From positions 496,001 to 560,000 of the forward strand of contig NZ_CP023049.2 in the NCBI RefSeq assembly GCF_002285635.2: 64,000 bases of DNA, in the 5' to 3' direction. Under the pieces are notes generated by a model. The model ran no database searches. It saw only the letters and a list, made by a program, of their open reading frames with translations, and was not told where the DNA came from. The DNA comes from Chryseobacterium piperi (GTDB lineage: Bacteria > Bacteroidota > Bacteroidia > Flavobacteriales > Weeksellaceae). Shown here in pieces: positions 18,552 to 27,935 of this stretch; the stretch's first letter is position 1, and every line of letters begins with the position of its first letter. The position numbers and the translations under genes were made by a program.

Positions 18552-19970
18552 ATGGAAAGATATAGTTACGGGATGGTCGGTCTTGGAGTAATGGGGAGAA
18601 ATCTTCTTTATAATATTGCCGATAATGGTTTTTCGATCGCGGGATTTGACCTTGACGAACAGAAAATAAAAGAGCTGGAGGAAGAGGGTACCTCAGAGAT
18701 GAAAATAAAAGGGATCGGTTCTATGGAAGATTTTGTATCTGCTTTGGAAACGCCCAGAAAAATTATTCTGATGGTTCCGGCAGGGAAGCCTGTAGATGCA
18801 GTACTAGAAAGCATCACTCCTTTTTTAAGCAAGGGAGATATCGTAATTGATGCTGGGAACTCGTATTTTCAAGATACGAATAGACGTATTGCTGATCTGG
18901 CATCGAAAGGTTTTCACTTTATGGGAATGGGAGTTTCAGGAGGTGAAAAAGGAGCCAGAACCGGACCTAGTATTATGCCGGGAGGAGATGTAGAAGCCTT
19001 CCATCTTCTGAAGCCAATGCTTGAAGCTATTTCTGCGAAAGTAGATAATGAACCTTGTACAGCTTATATGGGTAAAGGCTCTGCCGGAAATTATGTAAAG
19101 ATGGTGCATAACGGGATTGAATATGCTATTATGCAGCTGATCAGTGAAGCTTATGATTTGCTAAAAAGAGGGGCTCATTTAAATAATGATCAGCTATATG
19201 AAGTTTTCAAAGAGTGGAATAGCGGTGAAATGAACTCTTTCCTGATTGAGATCACCAGAGATATCTTTCAACAGAAAGATCCGTTAACCGGAGGTTATCT
19301 TGTAGATCAGATTCTGGATAAAGCAGGAGCAAAGGGAACCGGTAAATGGACTTCTGAGCAGGCTATGGAAATTGGTGTTTCTATTCCGACTATTGATGTT
19401 GCTGTTACTTCAAGAATTTTATCAGCCTATAAAGACGAAAGAATTAAAGCTTCTCAGTTATATCCTGAGAAAGAGATAACCACTCCGGAAAATATTGATT
19501 TGTTTATCAGGGAAGTTGGAGATGCCTTATTCCTCGCTACACTAATCAGTTATGCGCAAGGTTTGGCTTTACTGGTAAAAGCATCTGAAGAATACAATTT
19601 TCAGATCCCGTTAAAAGATGTTGTGAAAATTTGGAGAGGAGGATGTATTATCCGTTCGGTTCTGTTAGAGAAGTTCTATACAGCTTACACCAAAGATCCT
19701 AATTTGTCTAATATTTTACTGGATAAGGATATCGCTGTAATTGTTAAGGAAAAAATTTCTTCATTACGAAAAACTGCAGCTTTTGCTTCTTTGAATGGTA
19801 TTTCAGGTTTAGGCCTTCAAACTGCTTTAGGGTATTTTGATGCATATACAACAGAATCTCTACCGGTCAATTTAATCCAGGCACAGCGTGATTACTTTGG
19901 AGCACACACGTATCAGCGAACTGACAGAGAAGGTGTTTTTCATACTTCTTGGCAAACTACAAATCACTAA
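18552..19970 (+). CDS. gnd: 6-phosphogluconate dehydrogenase, decarboxylating
   Basis: Converts 6-phosphogluconate to ribulose 5-phosphate and CO2 with NADPH production, the last oxidative pentose phosphate step; cytosolic. The 472-aa length matches the long (homodimeric) type. The Rossmann motif GLGVMGRNL begins at residue 10, the substrate loop is GVSGGEKGARTGPSIMPGG, and GNYVKMVHNGIEYAIMQLI holds the catalytic Lys and neighbouring His-Asn. The C-terminal tail ends with RTDREGVFHTSW, also typical. First gene of the operon gnd-zwf-pgl; zwf starts 12 bp after its stop. Confidence 0.97.
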   Translation: MERYSYGMVGLGVMGRNLLYNIADNGFSIAGFDLDEQKIKELEEEGTSEMKIKGIGSMEDFVSALETPRKIILMVPAGKPVDAVLESITPFLSKGDIVIDAGNSYFQDTNRRIADLASKGFHFMGMGVSGGEKGARTGPSIMPGGDVEAFHLLKPMLEAISAKVDNEPCTAYMGKGSAGNYVKMVHNGIEYAIMQLISEAYDLLKRGAHLNNDQLYEVFKEWNSGEMNSFLIEITRDIFQQKDPLTGGYLVDQILDKAGAKGTGKWTSEQAMEIGVSIPTIDVAVTSRILSAYKDERIKASQLYPEKEITTPENIDLFIREVGDALFLATLISYAQGLALLVKASEEYNFQIPLKDVVKIWRGGCIIRSVLLEKFYTAYTKDPNLSNILLDKDIAVIVKEKISSLRKTAAFASLNGISGLGLQTALGYFDAYTTESLPVNLIQAQRDYFGAHTYQRTDREGVFHTSWQTTNH

Positions 19971-19981
19971 GACTCATAAAG

Positions 19982-21502
19982 ATGAATGAAAATAAAATTT
20001 TGAAGCCCACTACGATCATTATCTTTGGTGCTACAGGAGACCTGGCAAAAAGAAAACTTTTTCCAGCGTTTTACAACCTATATATCGATGGCAGAATGCC
20101 CGAAAGTTTTAATATCGTTGCGTTAGGTAGGGCGGATAACAGTGATGAATACTTTAAAAATTATATTAAAGAAAATCTGGAAAATTTCTCCAGAAAAAAA
20201 GTAACCGCTAAAGACTGGGAAGGCTTTCAGTCCCATATCACATACTTTCAGCATCAGCTGGATCAGGAAAGTTCTTATGAAAAATTACATCAGAAATTAG
20301 AAGACTTTGATAAGGCTTACGGGCTTAGAGCTAATAGGCTATTTTATTTATCGATTGGTCCTAATTTCATTTCCACCATTTCCAACCATATCAAAAATAC
20401 GTCATTAGCGACTGATCCTAAAAAAGACCGGATTATTATCGAAAAGCCTTTTGGTCATAATCTGCAATCTGCGATCGAGCTGAATCAACTTCTGTCACAA
20501 ACATTTGAAGAAGAGCAGATCTATCGTATCGATCATTATCTTGGAAAGGAAACCGTGCAAAATATACTGGCATTTAGATTTGGAAATGCGATTTTCGAAC
20601 CTTTATGGGATAATAAGCATATAGAATCGGTACAAATTACGGTTGCTGAAGAAGTTGGGGTTGAAACCAGAGGAGCTTTCTACGAGCAGACCGGAGCATT
20701 AAGAGATATGGTTCAGAACCACTTATTACAGATTCTCTGTATGATCGCTATGGAACCACCGGCTTCATTGGAATCGGGTCAGATTAGGGATCGTAAAGTT
20801 GATGTCCTAAAGGCTATTCGCAGAATTTCAGCAGACCAGGTGGATCACTATGCGGTAAGAGGTCAGTATGGGAAAGGGGTAGTGAATGGAGTTGAAGCCA
20901 AAGGTTATCGCCAGGAAGATGGAATTGCTGAGGATTCTAATACAGAAACATTTGCAGCAGTAAAATTCTACTTGGATAATGAAAGGTGGCAGGATGTACC
21001 TTTTTACGTACGTACCGGAAAAAAAATGGAAGAAAAACATTCTTACATTACCATTCAGTTTAAACCGCTTCCACACTCAACTTTTTCGGACAGCCCACAT
21101 CTTTTATCAGCAAACAGGCTTGTAATTAATATTCAGCCATTGATGGATATCAGACTACAGTTTATGGCAAAAAGACCAGGGCTTTCATTAGTTCTGGAAC
21201 CGGTAGAGATGATTTTTGATTTCTTTGCCTGTCATGAAGATACTCCCGAAGCCTATGAAACTTTGTTGCTAGATGCCCTTTTAGGAGATCTTACTTTATT
21301 TATGCGTTCCGACCAGGTAGAAGAAGCCTGGGATGTTGTAAAAACGATACAGGAAGCCTGGGAAACTAATAAAGATTCATCTTTTCCAAACTATAAAGCT
21401 GGAAGCTGGGGACCGGAGGGTAGTTTTGCACTGGTTGAAAGACAAGGACATAGCTGGTCGACAGATAAAACCATAGAAGATTGTAAACCCGTACAAATTT
21501 AA
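19982..21502 (+). CDS. zwf: Glucose-6-phosphate 1-dehydrogenase
   Basis: Oxidises glucose 6-phosphate to 6-phosphoglucono-1,5-lactone with NADP, the entry step of the oxidative pentose phosphate route. The product is 506 aa from the chosen start. The nucleotide-binding motif IIFGATGDLAKRKLFPA stands at the N-terminus, EKPFGHNL follows, and the active-site signature RIDHYLGKETVQN is intact. An open frame reaches upstream to 19949 and overlaps gnd, but MNENKILKPTT is the natural start just behind the gnd stop. The pgl start lies 12 bp after its end, indicating translation as one operon. Confidence 0.97.
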   Translation: MNENKILKPTTIIIFGATGDLAKRKLFPAFYNLYIDGRMPESFNIVALGRADNSDEYFKNYIKENLENFSRKKVTAKDWEGFQSHITYFQHQLDQESSYEKLHQKLEDFDKAYGLRANRLFYLSIGPNFISTISNHIKNTSLATDPKKDRIIIEKPFGHNLQSAIELNQLLSQTFEEEQIYRIDHYLGKETVQNILAFRFGNAIFEPLWDNKHIESVQITVAEEVGVETRGAFYEQTGALRDMVQNHLLQILCMIAMEPPASLESGQIRDRKVDVLKAIRRISADQVDHYAVRGQYGKGVVNGVEAKGYRQEDGIAEDSNTETFAAVKFYLDNERWQDVPFYVRTGKKMEEKHSYITIQFKPLPHSTFSDSPHLLSANRLVINIQPLMDIRLQFMAKRPGLSLVLEPVEMIFDFFACHEDTPEAYETLLLDALLGDLTLFMRSDQVEEAWDVVKTIQEAWETNKDSSFPNYKAGSWGPEGSFALVERQGHSWSTDKTIEDCKPVQI

Positions 21503-21514
21503 ATAAAAGAAAAA

Positions 21515-22225
21515 ATGAATATTACGGTATTTGATAATTTAGAGAAACTGTATAAAAAAGCAGCCGATACATTTGTTGACCTTTCAAAAAAAGCAATTGA
21601 GAAAAGAGAGCGTTTTGTCGTAGCTTTAAGTGGGGGATCTTCCCCTAAAGCCATTTTTGAATTGCTGGCCACTAATGAATATGCCGATAAAATCGAATGG
21701 AACAAAGTGTACTTTTTCTGGGTAGACGAACGATGGGTCCCTTTGGATGATGATAAAAGTAATGCACGAATGACATTCGAGACGCTTCTCGATAAAGTTC
21801 CTGTCAATAAGGATCACATCTTTCCTATGTATAAGGATGGAGTAACGCCTGAGAATTATGCTGCAGAATATGAACAAGAGATCAATAAAGTACTTGGAGA
21901 TGCGGGTGTTTTTGATTTTATCCTTTTAGGAATGGGAGATGACGGTCACACGGCTTCTTTATTTCCGGGTGAAAGTGTATTGGATGAAAAAGAAAAATGG
22001 GTTTCTGCCTATTATCTGAAACCCCAGGAAATGTTCAGAATCACGTTGACGGCACCATTAATTAATAAAGCTGAAAATATACTAATTGTTGCCTTCGGTG
22101 AAGGAAAAAAACATGCATTAAATGAGGTGCTTAATGGAGAATATAACCCTAAATTATATCCATTACAGCTTATTGATAAAAAAGAAGGAGTTCAGTTTTT
22201 TACTGATGAAAAAGCACGGGGATAG
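21515..22225 (+). CDS. pgl: 6-phosphogluconolactonase (SOL/DevB type)
   Basis: Hydrolyses 6-phosphogluconolactone to 6-phosphogluconate. It is 236 aa of the glucosamine-6-phosphate isomerase-like fold, with VVALSGGSSPKAIFELLA near the N-terminus, the VYFFWVDERWVPLDDDKSN segment and GMGDDGHTASLFPG, the family's catalytic region with Asp and His. It closes the gnd-zwf-pgl operon and supplies the middle reaction, so the three genes cover the full oxidative branch. A strong hairpin terminator follows. Confidence 0.95.
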   Translation: MNITVFDNLEKLYKKAADTFVDLSKKAIEKRERFVVALSGGSSPKAIFELLATNEYADKIEWNKVYFFWVDERWVPLDDDKSNARMTFETLLDKVPVNKDHIFPMYKDGVTPENYAAEYEQEINKVLGDAGVFDFILLGMGDDGHTASLFPGESVLDEKEKWVSAYYLKPQEMFRITLTAPLINKAENILIVAFGEGKKHALNEVLNGEYNPKLYPLQLIDKKEGVQFFTDEKARG

Positions 22226-22266
22226 ACTTCGATTAAATTAGTATTGAGAGTAATTTCCAGATAAAT

Positions 22267-22300
22267 AAACAGTACCATTATATTTCTAATGGTACTGTTT
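22267..22300. terminator. Bidirectional terminator behind pgl
   Basis: AAACAGTACCATTA / TAATGGTACTGTTT around a 6-base loop, with A and T flanks. It sits between convergent genes and touches the stop codon of the minus-strand neighbour. Confidence 0.85.
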
Positions 22301-22896
22301 TATTTGATTGAAGAATCTGTTATGATGTCCTTTTTTTTAACTGTTAGAAAGAGGAGCATTTCAATAAGCCGTATATCTGTAATTTCATAGTTCATTTGGT
22401 TTCTGATATGGTCAAAATGAAAACATGATTCGGTAGCTATTATATTTTGGATTGTTTCTATATATTTCAGATAATTTGAGATTTTGTTTACCTGGTTATG
22501 ATTATTGTTGGGAAAAAAATATCTGCAAACTTTTCGGTCCCAGATAGGATAAACCGAAGGATTGATAAAATGTAGAAGTTTAGAGGCGCCTACTAATGAA
22601 TTATTTGTAAAAGAAGTTAAGCACTTAATCTCAATTTCAGTTAACAGAGTATCGCTTGTTTTGGCTTTATTAAATAAATTAAGGATCTCATCAATCTTTG
22701 TACAATCGACATTTTTTAAGATAGTTGGCATCCAGCCGTAGATCATAAAAGCTCCACAGATCAGGTCTTTGTCGCTAAGCCGATCTTTTAATTTAAAATA
22801 ATTAATAAAATGGGGGTAAGACAGGAGGTAATTATTTTTCTTTTCCAGTTCTATAGTAAGACTTGATTGTCTGAGTTCTTCTAAATCAATTTTCAT
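22300..22896 (-). CDS. Hypothetical protein with SKLLHF / YPIWD motif
   Basis: About 198 aa from the chosen start (MKIDLEELRQ); an upstream in-frame ATG at 22926 would add ten hydrophobic residues and is less likely. No signal peptide. The most conserved-looking part is GASKLLHFINPSVYPIWDRKVCRYF, a pattern I associate with helical DNA-glycosylase-like (HhH) proteins of unknown role found in many bacteria. The rest is helical and shows no nuclease or kinase motif. It is convergent to the pentose phosphate operon and not part of it. Function unassigned. Confidence 0.55.
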   Translation of the reverse strand: MKIDLEELRQSSLTIELEKKNNYLLSYPHFINYFKLKDRLSDKDLICGAFMIYGWMPTILKNVDCTKIDEILNLFNKAKTSDTLLTEIEIKCLTSFTNNSLVGASKLLHFINPSVYPIWDRKVCRYFFPNNNHNQVNKISNYLKYIETIQNIIATESCFHFDHIRNQMNYEITDIRLIEMLLFLTVKKKDIITDSSIK

Positions 22897-22963
22897 ATTT
22901 AAATATAATAAAAAAGCAACTGCCAAAAACCTAAATTTAATATGGTTTGACTACAATTAAGCT

Positions 22964-22971
22964 TAGATTTG
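22964..22971 (+). promoter_or_regulatory. Candidate -7 box for the M20 amidohydrolase gene
   Basis: TAGATTTG is a full match to the Bacteroidota TAnnTTTG consensus, 48 bp upstream of the start codon. Confidence 0.5.
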
Positions 22972-23018
22972 TCGTGCGCTGGGTTGTAGCGTGAAAATTT
23001 AACTAAGCATTATAAACC

Positions 23019-24326
23019 ATGAAAAAAATTGTATCAGTTATAATAGGGTTGGCTATTTCTGTTGTTTCTGCACAAGGTGTAAAAAACAAAGATCATATTC
23101 CCAAAAAGGTAAGAAAACACTCAGTATATACTGCTACTGAGCTTGAGGCAGATCGTATCTTTAATAAACTGGTAAAGGTCAGAAGAAATTTGCATGAGAA
23201 CCCTGAACTGGCAGGTCATGAAGAACATACGCAGGGACTACTTAAGCAATATTTACTTGATTTAGGCCTTGAGGTTCAGACGGACATTGATGGCTATGGC
23301 GTTATCGGTATTTTAAAAGGAGATAAAAAAGGAAAAAAGATAGCATGGCGATCGGATATGGACGCTCTACCTAATGATTTCCCCGGCGAAACAGCCTTTC
23401 TCTCGAAGACCAAAGGAATAGGGCATGGTTGTGGTCATGATCTCCATATGGCCATAGGCTTGGGAATCGCTGAGGTTTTAGCCAAAAATAAAGACCTGTT
23501 AAAGGGAACAGTTTATTTCATATTCCAGCCGGAAGAAGAAACCTTTGTCGGAGCAAAAGAAATGATTAATAACGGACTGCTTTCCAGGATTCACCCTGAT
23601 CAAATATATGGACTCCATGTAAGCGCTTTGCCAGTCGGTCAAATTATGGTAAGACCCAACGAAATGTTTGCTTATCAGAAAAGAATAAGAATCCAGTTAA
23701 AAAATGAATTATCAAAAGAGGATATCAAAGACTTAACAAAGAAAATCCGGAATTCTTTAGTTCGTACAGCTAAAGGTAGTAAACCTTGGGAAATACAGCA
23801 AATGAGTAATCCTGAAATGGGACTGACCAATCCTAATACGATGTTTAAAGATTACCTCATTATGGATGAGGAATTTAATGCTTATTCTAAAAATAATCAG
23901 TTTTATTTGGAGGCCTATTTGTATGAGACTGATTCATCCAGGGTAAAAGATATTATTCCTAAAGTGAAGAAAGAGGTGGAAAACAGTGGATACAAAGATC
24001 AGTTGCTTTCCGTTTCATTTTCACAAGAAAATCCAACCGTTATCAACGATGAAAAGCTAACAAATAGTGCCATAAAAGCACTTGAGAGTGTATATGGAAA
24101 AAATGTTATTACTCCTGATTACGGGCAGGTTCCCTATTTCAATGATGACTTTGCCTATTTTCAGCAAAAGATACCTGGTGTTTACTTTTTTCTTGGTGGA
24201 TCCAATATCGAAAAAGGAATGAACGCGATGAATCATACACCTAATTTTCGGGCAGATGAGGAAAGCATCAGAACAGGAGTTAAATATTTTTCTTCGTTAA
24301 TTCTGGAACAACTCAATAACCATTGA
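23019..24326 (+). CDS. Secreted M20 family amidohydrolase (peptidase M20D-like)
   Basis: Exported zinc hydrolase, 435 aa, with signal peptide MKKIVSVIIGLAISVVSAQ. Metal and catalytic motifs of M20D amidohydrolases are present: WRSDMDALPN with the first Asp, GHGCGHDLHMAIGLGIA with His and Cys, FQPEEETFVGA with the Glu pair, and NHTPNFRADEES near the C-terminus with the last His. A dimerisation domain lies between about residues 210 and 330 and is longer than in cytosolic relatives. Family members cleave N-acyl amino acids or amino acid conjugates. Its export suggests a nutrient-scavenging role. Confidence 0.88.
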   Translation: MKKIVSVIIGLAISVVSAQGVKNKDHIPKKVRKHSVYTATELEADRIFNKLVKVRRNLHENPELAGHEEHTQGLLKQYLLDLGLEVQTDIDGYGVIGILKGDKKGKKIAWRSDMDALPNDFPGETAFLSKTKGIGHGCGHDLHMAIGLGIAEVLAKNKDLLKGTVYFIFQPEEETFVGAKEMINNGLLSRIHPDQIYGLHVSALPVGQIMVRPNEMFAYQKRIRIQLKNELSKEDIKDLTKKIRNSLVRTAKGSKPWEIQQMSNPEMGLTNPNTMFKDYLIMDEEFNAYSKNNQFYLEAYLYETDSSRVKDIIPKVKKEVENSGYKDQLLSVSFSQENPTVINDEKLTNSAIKALESVYGKNVITPDYGQVPYFNDDFAYFQQKIPGVYFFLGGSNIEKGMNAMNHTPNFRADEESIRTGVKYFSSLILEQLNNH

Positions 24327-24451
24327 TTTTATTGATAAAAAGGAAATGAAAATCATAAAAAATACATTTATGATTACGATCATAAATCAAAATAAAAACT
24401 GTTTTTATATTTGACATGACAACCTAATAATAATTCATTACTTACTATCTT

Positions 24452-24478
24452 AAAGCTTCCCTTTGTTGGGAAGCTTTT
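24452..24478 (+). terminator. Hairpin terminator
   Basis: AAAGCTTCCC / GGGAAGCTTTT around a 6-base loop, about 125 bp behind the amidohydrolase. Confidence 0.7.
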
Positions 24479-24503
24479 ACCTGAAACACTTTTAATATTA
24501 TAC

Positions 24504-24543
24504 AGCCCCTGGAGTCCTTCGCTTTTTGAGGGGCTCCTTTTTG
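24504..24543 (+). terminator. Second hairpin terminator-like element
   Basis: AGCCCCT pairs with AGGGGCT over an 18-base loop and is followed by CCTTTTTG. It stands 25 bp behind the previous hairpin, giving a double block before the lactonase gene; the stretch 24327-24681 holds no gene. Confidence 0.55.
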
Positions 24544-24622
24544 TGAAGCCATTTTGTTTATCTATATAGGATTGAGCGTAAAAAATAATATTATATTTTT
24601 TTCAATGTATGAAGACAAAGTG

Positions 24623-24630
24623 TAAATTTG
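24623..24630 (+). promoter_or_regulatory. Candidate -7 box for the lactonase gene
   Basis: TAAATTTG matches TAnnTTTG, 51 bp ahead of the TTG start codon. Confidence 0.5.
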
Positions 24631-24681
24631 TGTGTTATCAATATAAATACTTAAAACCTTTCCCTAAAACCTTAAAACCAA

Positions 24682-25794
24682 TTGAAAAAAACATTAAGTT
24701 TAATGGTTATTCTATTAACCTGTACTCAATTATATTCCCAGAATACTTATGTCTTTTTTGGTTCCTTTAACTGGGATAAATCAACCGAAGGAATTTATGT
24801 TTATAAGTTGGATACGCTCTCGGGAAAACTATCTAAAATAACATCTGTTAAAGGGGTTGTTAATCCTTCATTTCTGACCCTATCTCCCAACGGGAAATAT
24901 CTTTTTGCTTGTACCGAAAGTAAAACCCCCAATGCCGGAAGTGTCAGTAGCTTCGAGTTCAAAAATGAAAAACTGACTTTTATAAATACACAAAAGAGTG
25001 GTGGGGAAAATCCGGTTTACGTCACGGTTCATCAAAATGGGAAATGGCTGATTAACGGAAACTATACGGAAGGAAGTGTTTCGGTGTATCCATTGTCTGA
25101 AGATGGTGCCATACAACCGGCTGTCCAAAACTTTCAATTTTCAGAAGGAAGTATCAATAAAGCCAGACAGGATCGTTCGCATATTCATTCAACCGTATTT
25201 TCACCCGATTTTAACTATGTCTTTTTGCCTGATCTTGGAGCAGACAAAATAAGAGCCTATCAATTCAACAATGGGGAAAAAGAGCCTTTGGAAATTACTG
25301 AACAACCTTATCAATCTGTTTTAGGAAGTGGTCCCAGACATTTTACTTTTCATCCTAATGGCCACTTTGCGTATTGTATTGAAGAATTATCCGGAACTGT
25401 GAGTGCCTATACCTATGAAAATGGAAAATTAGAAAGCATTCAGAGAATTAATACCCATACTGACCGGTACAAGAAAGGTTTTGAAAGTTCTGACGTCCAC
25501 ATTTCACCGGATGGTCATTTTTTGTATGCATCTAATCGAGGAAAAGAAAATAATATAGCCATTTTCTCTATTCTTAAAGACGGAAGGTTGAAAAATGTAG
25601 GCTACCAAAAAACTTTTGGAAAACAGCTGAGAGTATTTGATATGGATGAAACAGGAAAGTTTCTGATCGTTGCCAATGCCTTTAGTGGAGATGCTTTTGT
25701 TTTTAAACGTGATCCGAATACGGGATTATTGAAAAGAGTGGGAAGAAAGGTGAAAATAGAAGGAGTCTCTAGTGTAAAAATTAAGAAATATTAG
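24682..25794 (+). CDS. Secreted lactonase, seven-bladed beta-propeller family (YbhE type)
   Basis: 370 aa in the lactonase/6-phosphogluconolactonase propeller family, unrelated in fold to the SOL-type enzyme encoded by pgl in this window. It has a signal peptide (KKTLSLMVILLTCTQLYS), so it is unlikely to serve cytosolic pentose phosphate flux. Propeller signatures include NPSFLTLSPNGKYLFACTE, HIHSTVFSPDFNYVFLPDLGADK and GPRHFTFHPNGHFAYCIEEL. The start is TTG: the first in-frame ATG would remove the positive end of the signal peptide. A sulfatase gene follows on the same strand after 104 bp, so a role in breaking down sugar lactones outside the cytoplasm is plausible. Confidence 0.82.
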   Translation: MKKTLSLMVILLTCTQLYSQNTYVFFGSFNWDKSTEGIYVYKLDTLSGKLSKITSVKGVVNPSFLTLSPNGKYLFACTESKTPNAGSVSSFEFKNEKLTFINTQKSGGENPVYVTVHQNGKWLINGNYTEGSVSVYPLSEDGAIQPAVQNFQFSEGSINKARQDRSHIHSTVFSPDFNYVFLPDLGADKIRAYQFNNGEKEPLEITEQPYQSVLGSGPRHFTFHPNGHFAYCIEELSGTVSAYTYENGKLESIQRINTHTDRYKKGFESSDVHISPDGHFLYASNRGKENNIAIFSILKDGRLKNVGYQKTFGKQLRVFDMDETGKFLIVANAFSGDAFVFKRDPNTGLLKRVGRKVKIEGVSSVKIKKY

Positions 25795-25898
25795 CCTTGA
25801 AATAGAAGGAACAGATGATACTTAATTTTATCTTTAAACACTTGGCCAATTGATTTGCTTTTTATATTTTGTGAGATGTATCTTAAATACAATCAAGT

Positions 25899-27935
25899 GT
25901 GAACAAGCTATTCCTCCGCCTTTTGTTGTTGATATTCCCTTGTCTGTTAGAAGCACAAGGGCAGAAAGTTCAACGGCCTCCGAATATTATTTTTATTCTG
26001 GTAGATGATCTGGGATATGGTGATGTCGGTATTTTGAATCAGAATAAAAGAAAAAAAGAAGGGAAACCTTATTTAGTGACACCTTCTTTAGATAAAATGG
26101 CAGCCCAAGGTGCTGTGCTTAACCAATCTTATTCTAATGCTCCGGTATGTGCACCATCGAGAGCTTCATTACTAACGGGTCGTACACAAGGCCATGCTGA
26201 AGTAAGAAATAATCAGTTTGATAAGGCACTGGAAGATAATTATACGATGGCTAATACTTTGCAAAAAGCAGGCTATACTACAGTTGCGATTGGAAAATGG
26301 GGATTACAGGGACTAGATGATTCATGGCCTTCTCATCCGCTCAAAAGGGGATTCGACGATTATTTTGGATATATACGTCATGCTGATGGACATGAACATT
26401 ATCCGAAAGAAGGAAAATATAGGGGAAGAAAAGAAGTGTATGACGGTTATACCAATATAACAGAAGATCTGGACAGATGTTATACAGGGGATTTGTGGAC
26501 AGCTCGGGCAAAAAAATGGATAATCGAGCAAAGTCAGGCTCAAAAAAAGCAACCGTTTTTTATGTATTTAGCCTATGATACGCCTCATGCTATTCTTGAG
26601 GTACCCACACAAGCCTACCCAAAGGGCAACGGTTTGCATGGAGGTCTACAATGGGTAGGTCAAAAAGGACGAATGATCAATACTGCTTCCGGAGAGATTG
26701 ATTCATGGTATGCTCCGGAATTTATAGGAGCGACTTACAGAGATAAGGATGGGAGTGAACAACCATGGACAGATGTAAATAAAAGATATGCTACAATAGT
26801 ACAACGTTTGGATGCTCAAATAGGAGATATACTTCAATTGTTAGAAGATCTGGCTATTGATGATGAAACATTAGTGGTGTTCTCTTCGGACAATGGTCCC
26901 CCTCTGGAATCTTATCTAAAAGAACGTTATACCCCTGAATTTTTTGAAGGTTATGGTCCTTTTGATGGGATCAAAAGAGATTTGTGGGAAGGAGGGGAAC
27001 GTATGCCGGTATTGGTACAATGGAAAGGTACCGTGAAACCGGGACAGCAAATCAATTTGCCTAATATGCTTTCCGATTGGCTTCCTACATTTTTGGATGT
27101 TGCCGGTTTACCCGCACCTCTACGAGTAGATGGAATATCGATTTCACCCACGCTTACCGGAAAGACTAAACAGGTAATAAAACCTATGGTGTATGCTGAG
27201 TATTTTGAAGAAGGGTATACACCGGACTATCCCGATTTTGAAGCCAAAAGGAGAAAGAGATTACGACGCGAAATGCAATTGGTCCGTATAGGAAACTATA
27301 GTGGTGTACGTTATGATATAAAGAATGCTCAGGATAATTTTGAAATCTACGATGTCGTCAATGATCCCAAACAAAAATATGATCTTGCAGCCACTCTACC
27401 TGGGATGCAACGACAAATGAAGGCCAGAGCTTTGCAGATGCGTCGTCCGGATTCAACATCGATTCGCCCGTATGATGATGCTTATGTACCGGGTATTAAT
27501 GATCAGCCTTCAGTCAAAGGTGTACAATGGAGTAGTTATAAAGGTGGCTATCCTTGGCTTCCGAATACAAATAATCTTAAATCTGTAGATAACGGGAAAC
27601 TAAAGATTCCTATTGTAACTGAAAATATAGGTAAAGGGAACGTAGTTTCTATAAAAGGCTATATCAACATACTGAAAAATGGAGTCTATACATTTTATAT
27701 TAATGCTCCGGGAAAGGCCTTTTTAAGGATACATGATGCAGCATTGATTGATGCAGATTATCATTATGTTTCAGGGACTGATAAAAGTGGAAGTATTCGT
27801 CTGGAAGCAGGGTTACATCCTTTCACACTTACCTATAGAAAACCTCTTAATCACAAAGGCGATAAGCCTCTTGTTTTTGAGTGGCGCAGTGAGCATTTTG
27901 AGAGAAAGGCTTTTACTCCAAAAGATTTTTACTAA
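25899..27935 (+). CDS. Secreted sulfatase with C-terminal PA14-like domain
   Basis: Formylglycine-dependent sulfatase, 678 aa, hydrolysing sulfate esters in the periplasm or outside. GTG start, then signal peptide NKLFLRLLLLIFPCLLEAQ. Metal-binding VDDLGYGDVG follows, and the maturation motif is C84-A-P-S-R88, in which Cys becomes formylglycine. SSDNGPPLES supplies further metal ligands. After the sulfatase core, about residues 570-675 form a beta-rich domain (GVYTFYINAPGKAFLRIHDA, LEAGLHPFTLTYRK) resembling PA14 carbohydrate-binding modules. Its last four bases overlap the convergent FGE gene. Substrate is unknown, likely a sulfated glycan. Confidence 0.92.
   Translation: MNKLFLRLLLLIFPCLLEAQGQKVQRPPNIIFILVDDLGYGDVGILNQNKRKKEGKPYLVTPSLDKMAAQGAVLNQSYSNAPVCAPSRASLLTGRTQGHAEVRNNQFDKALEDNYTMANTLQKAGYTTVAIGKWGLQGLDDSWPSHPLKRGFDDYFGYIRHADGHEHYPKEGKYRGRKEVYDGYTNITEDLDRCYTGDLWTARAKKWIIEQSQAQKKQPFFMYLAYDTPHAILEVPTQAYPKGNGLHGGLQWVGQKGRMINTASGEIDSWYAPEFIGATYRDKDGSEQPWTDVNKRYATIVQRLDAQIGDILQLLEDLAIDDETLVVFSSDNGPPLESYLKERYTPEFFEGYGPFDGIKRDLWEGGERMPVLVQWKGTVKPGQQINLPNMLSDWLPTFLDVAGLPAPLRVDGISISPTLTGKTKQVIKPMVYAEYFEEGYTPDYPDFEAKRRKRLRREMQLVRIGNYSGVRYDIKNAQDNFEIYDVVNDPKQKYDLAATLPGMQRQMKARALQMRRPDSTSIRPYDDAYVPGINDQPSVKGVQWSSYKGGYPWLPNTNNLKSVDNGKLKIPIVTENIGKGNVVSIKGYINILKNGVYTFYINAPGKAFLRIHDAALIDADYHYVSGTDKSGSIRLEAGLHPFTLTYRKPLNHKGDKPLVFEWRSEHFERKAFTPKDFY

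Noticed and set aside
19949..19981. Overlapping upstream start for zwf
   Set aside because: It would overlap gnd by 22 bp; the ATG at 19982 lies directly behind the gnd stop and gives the usual N-terminus.
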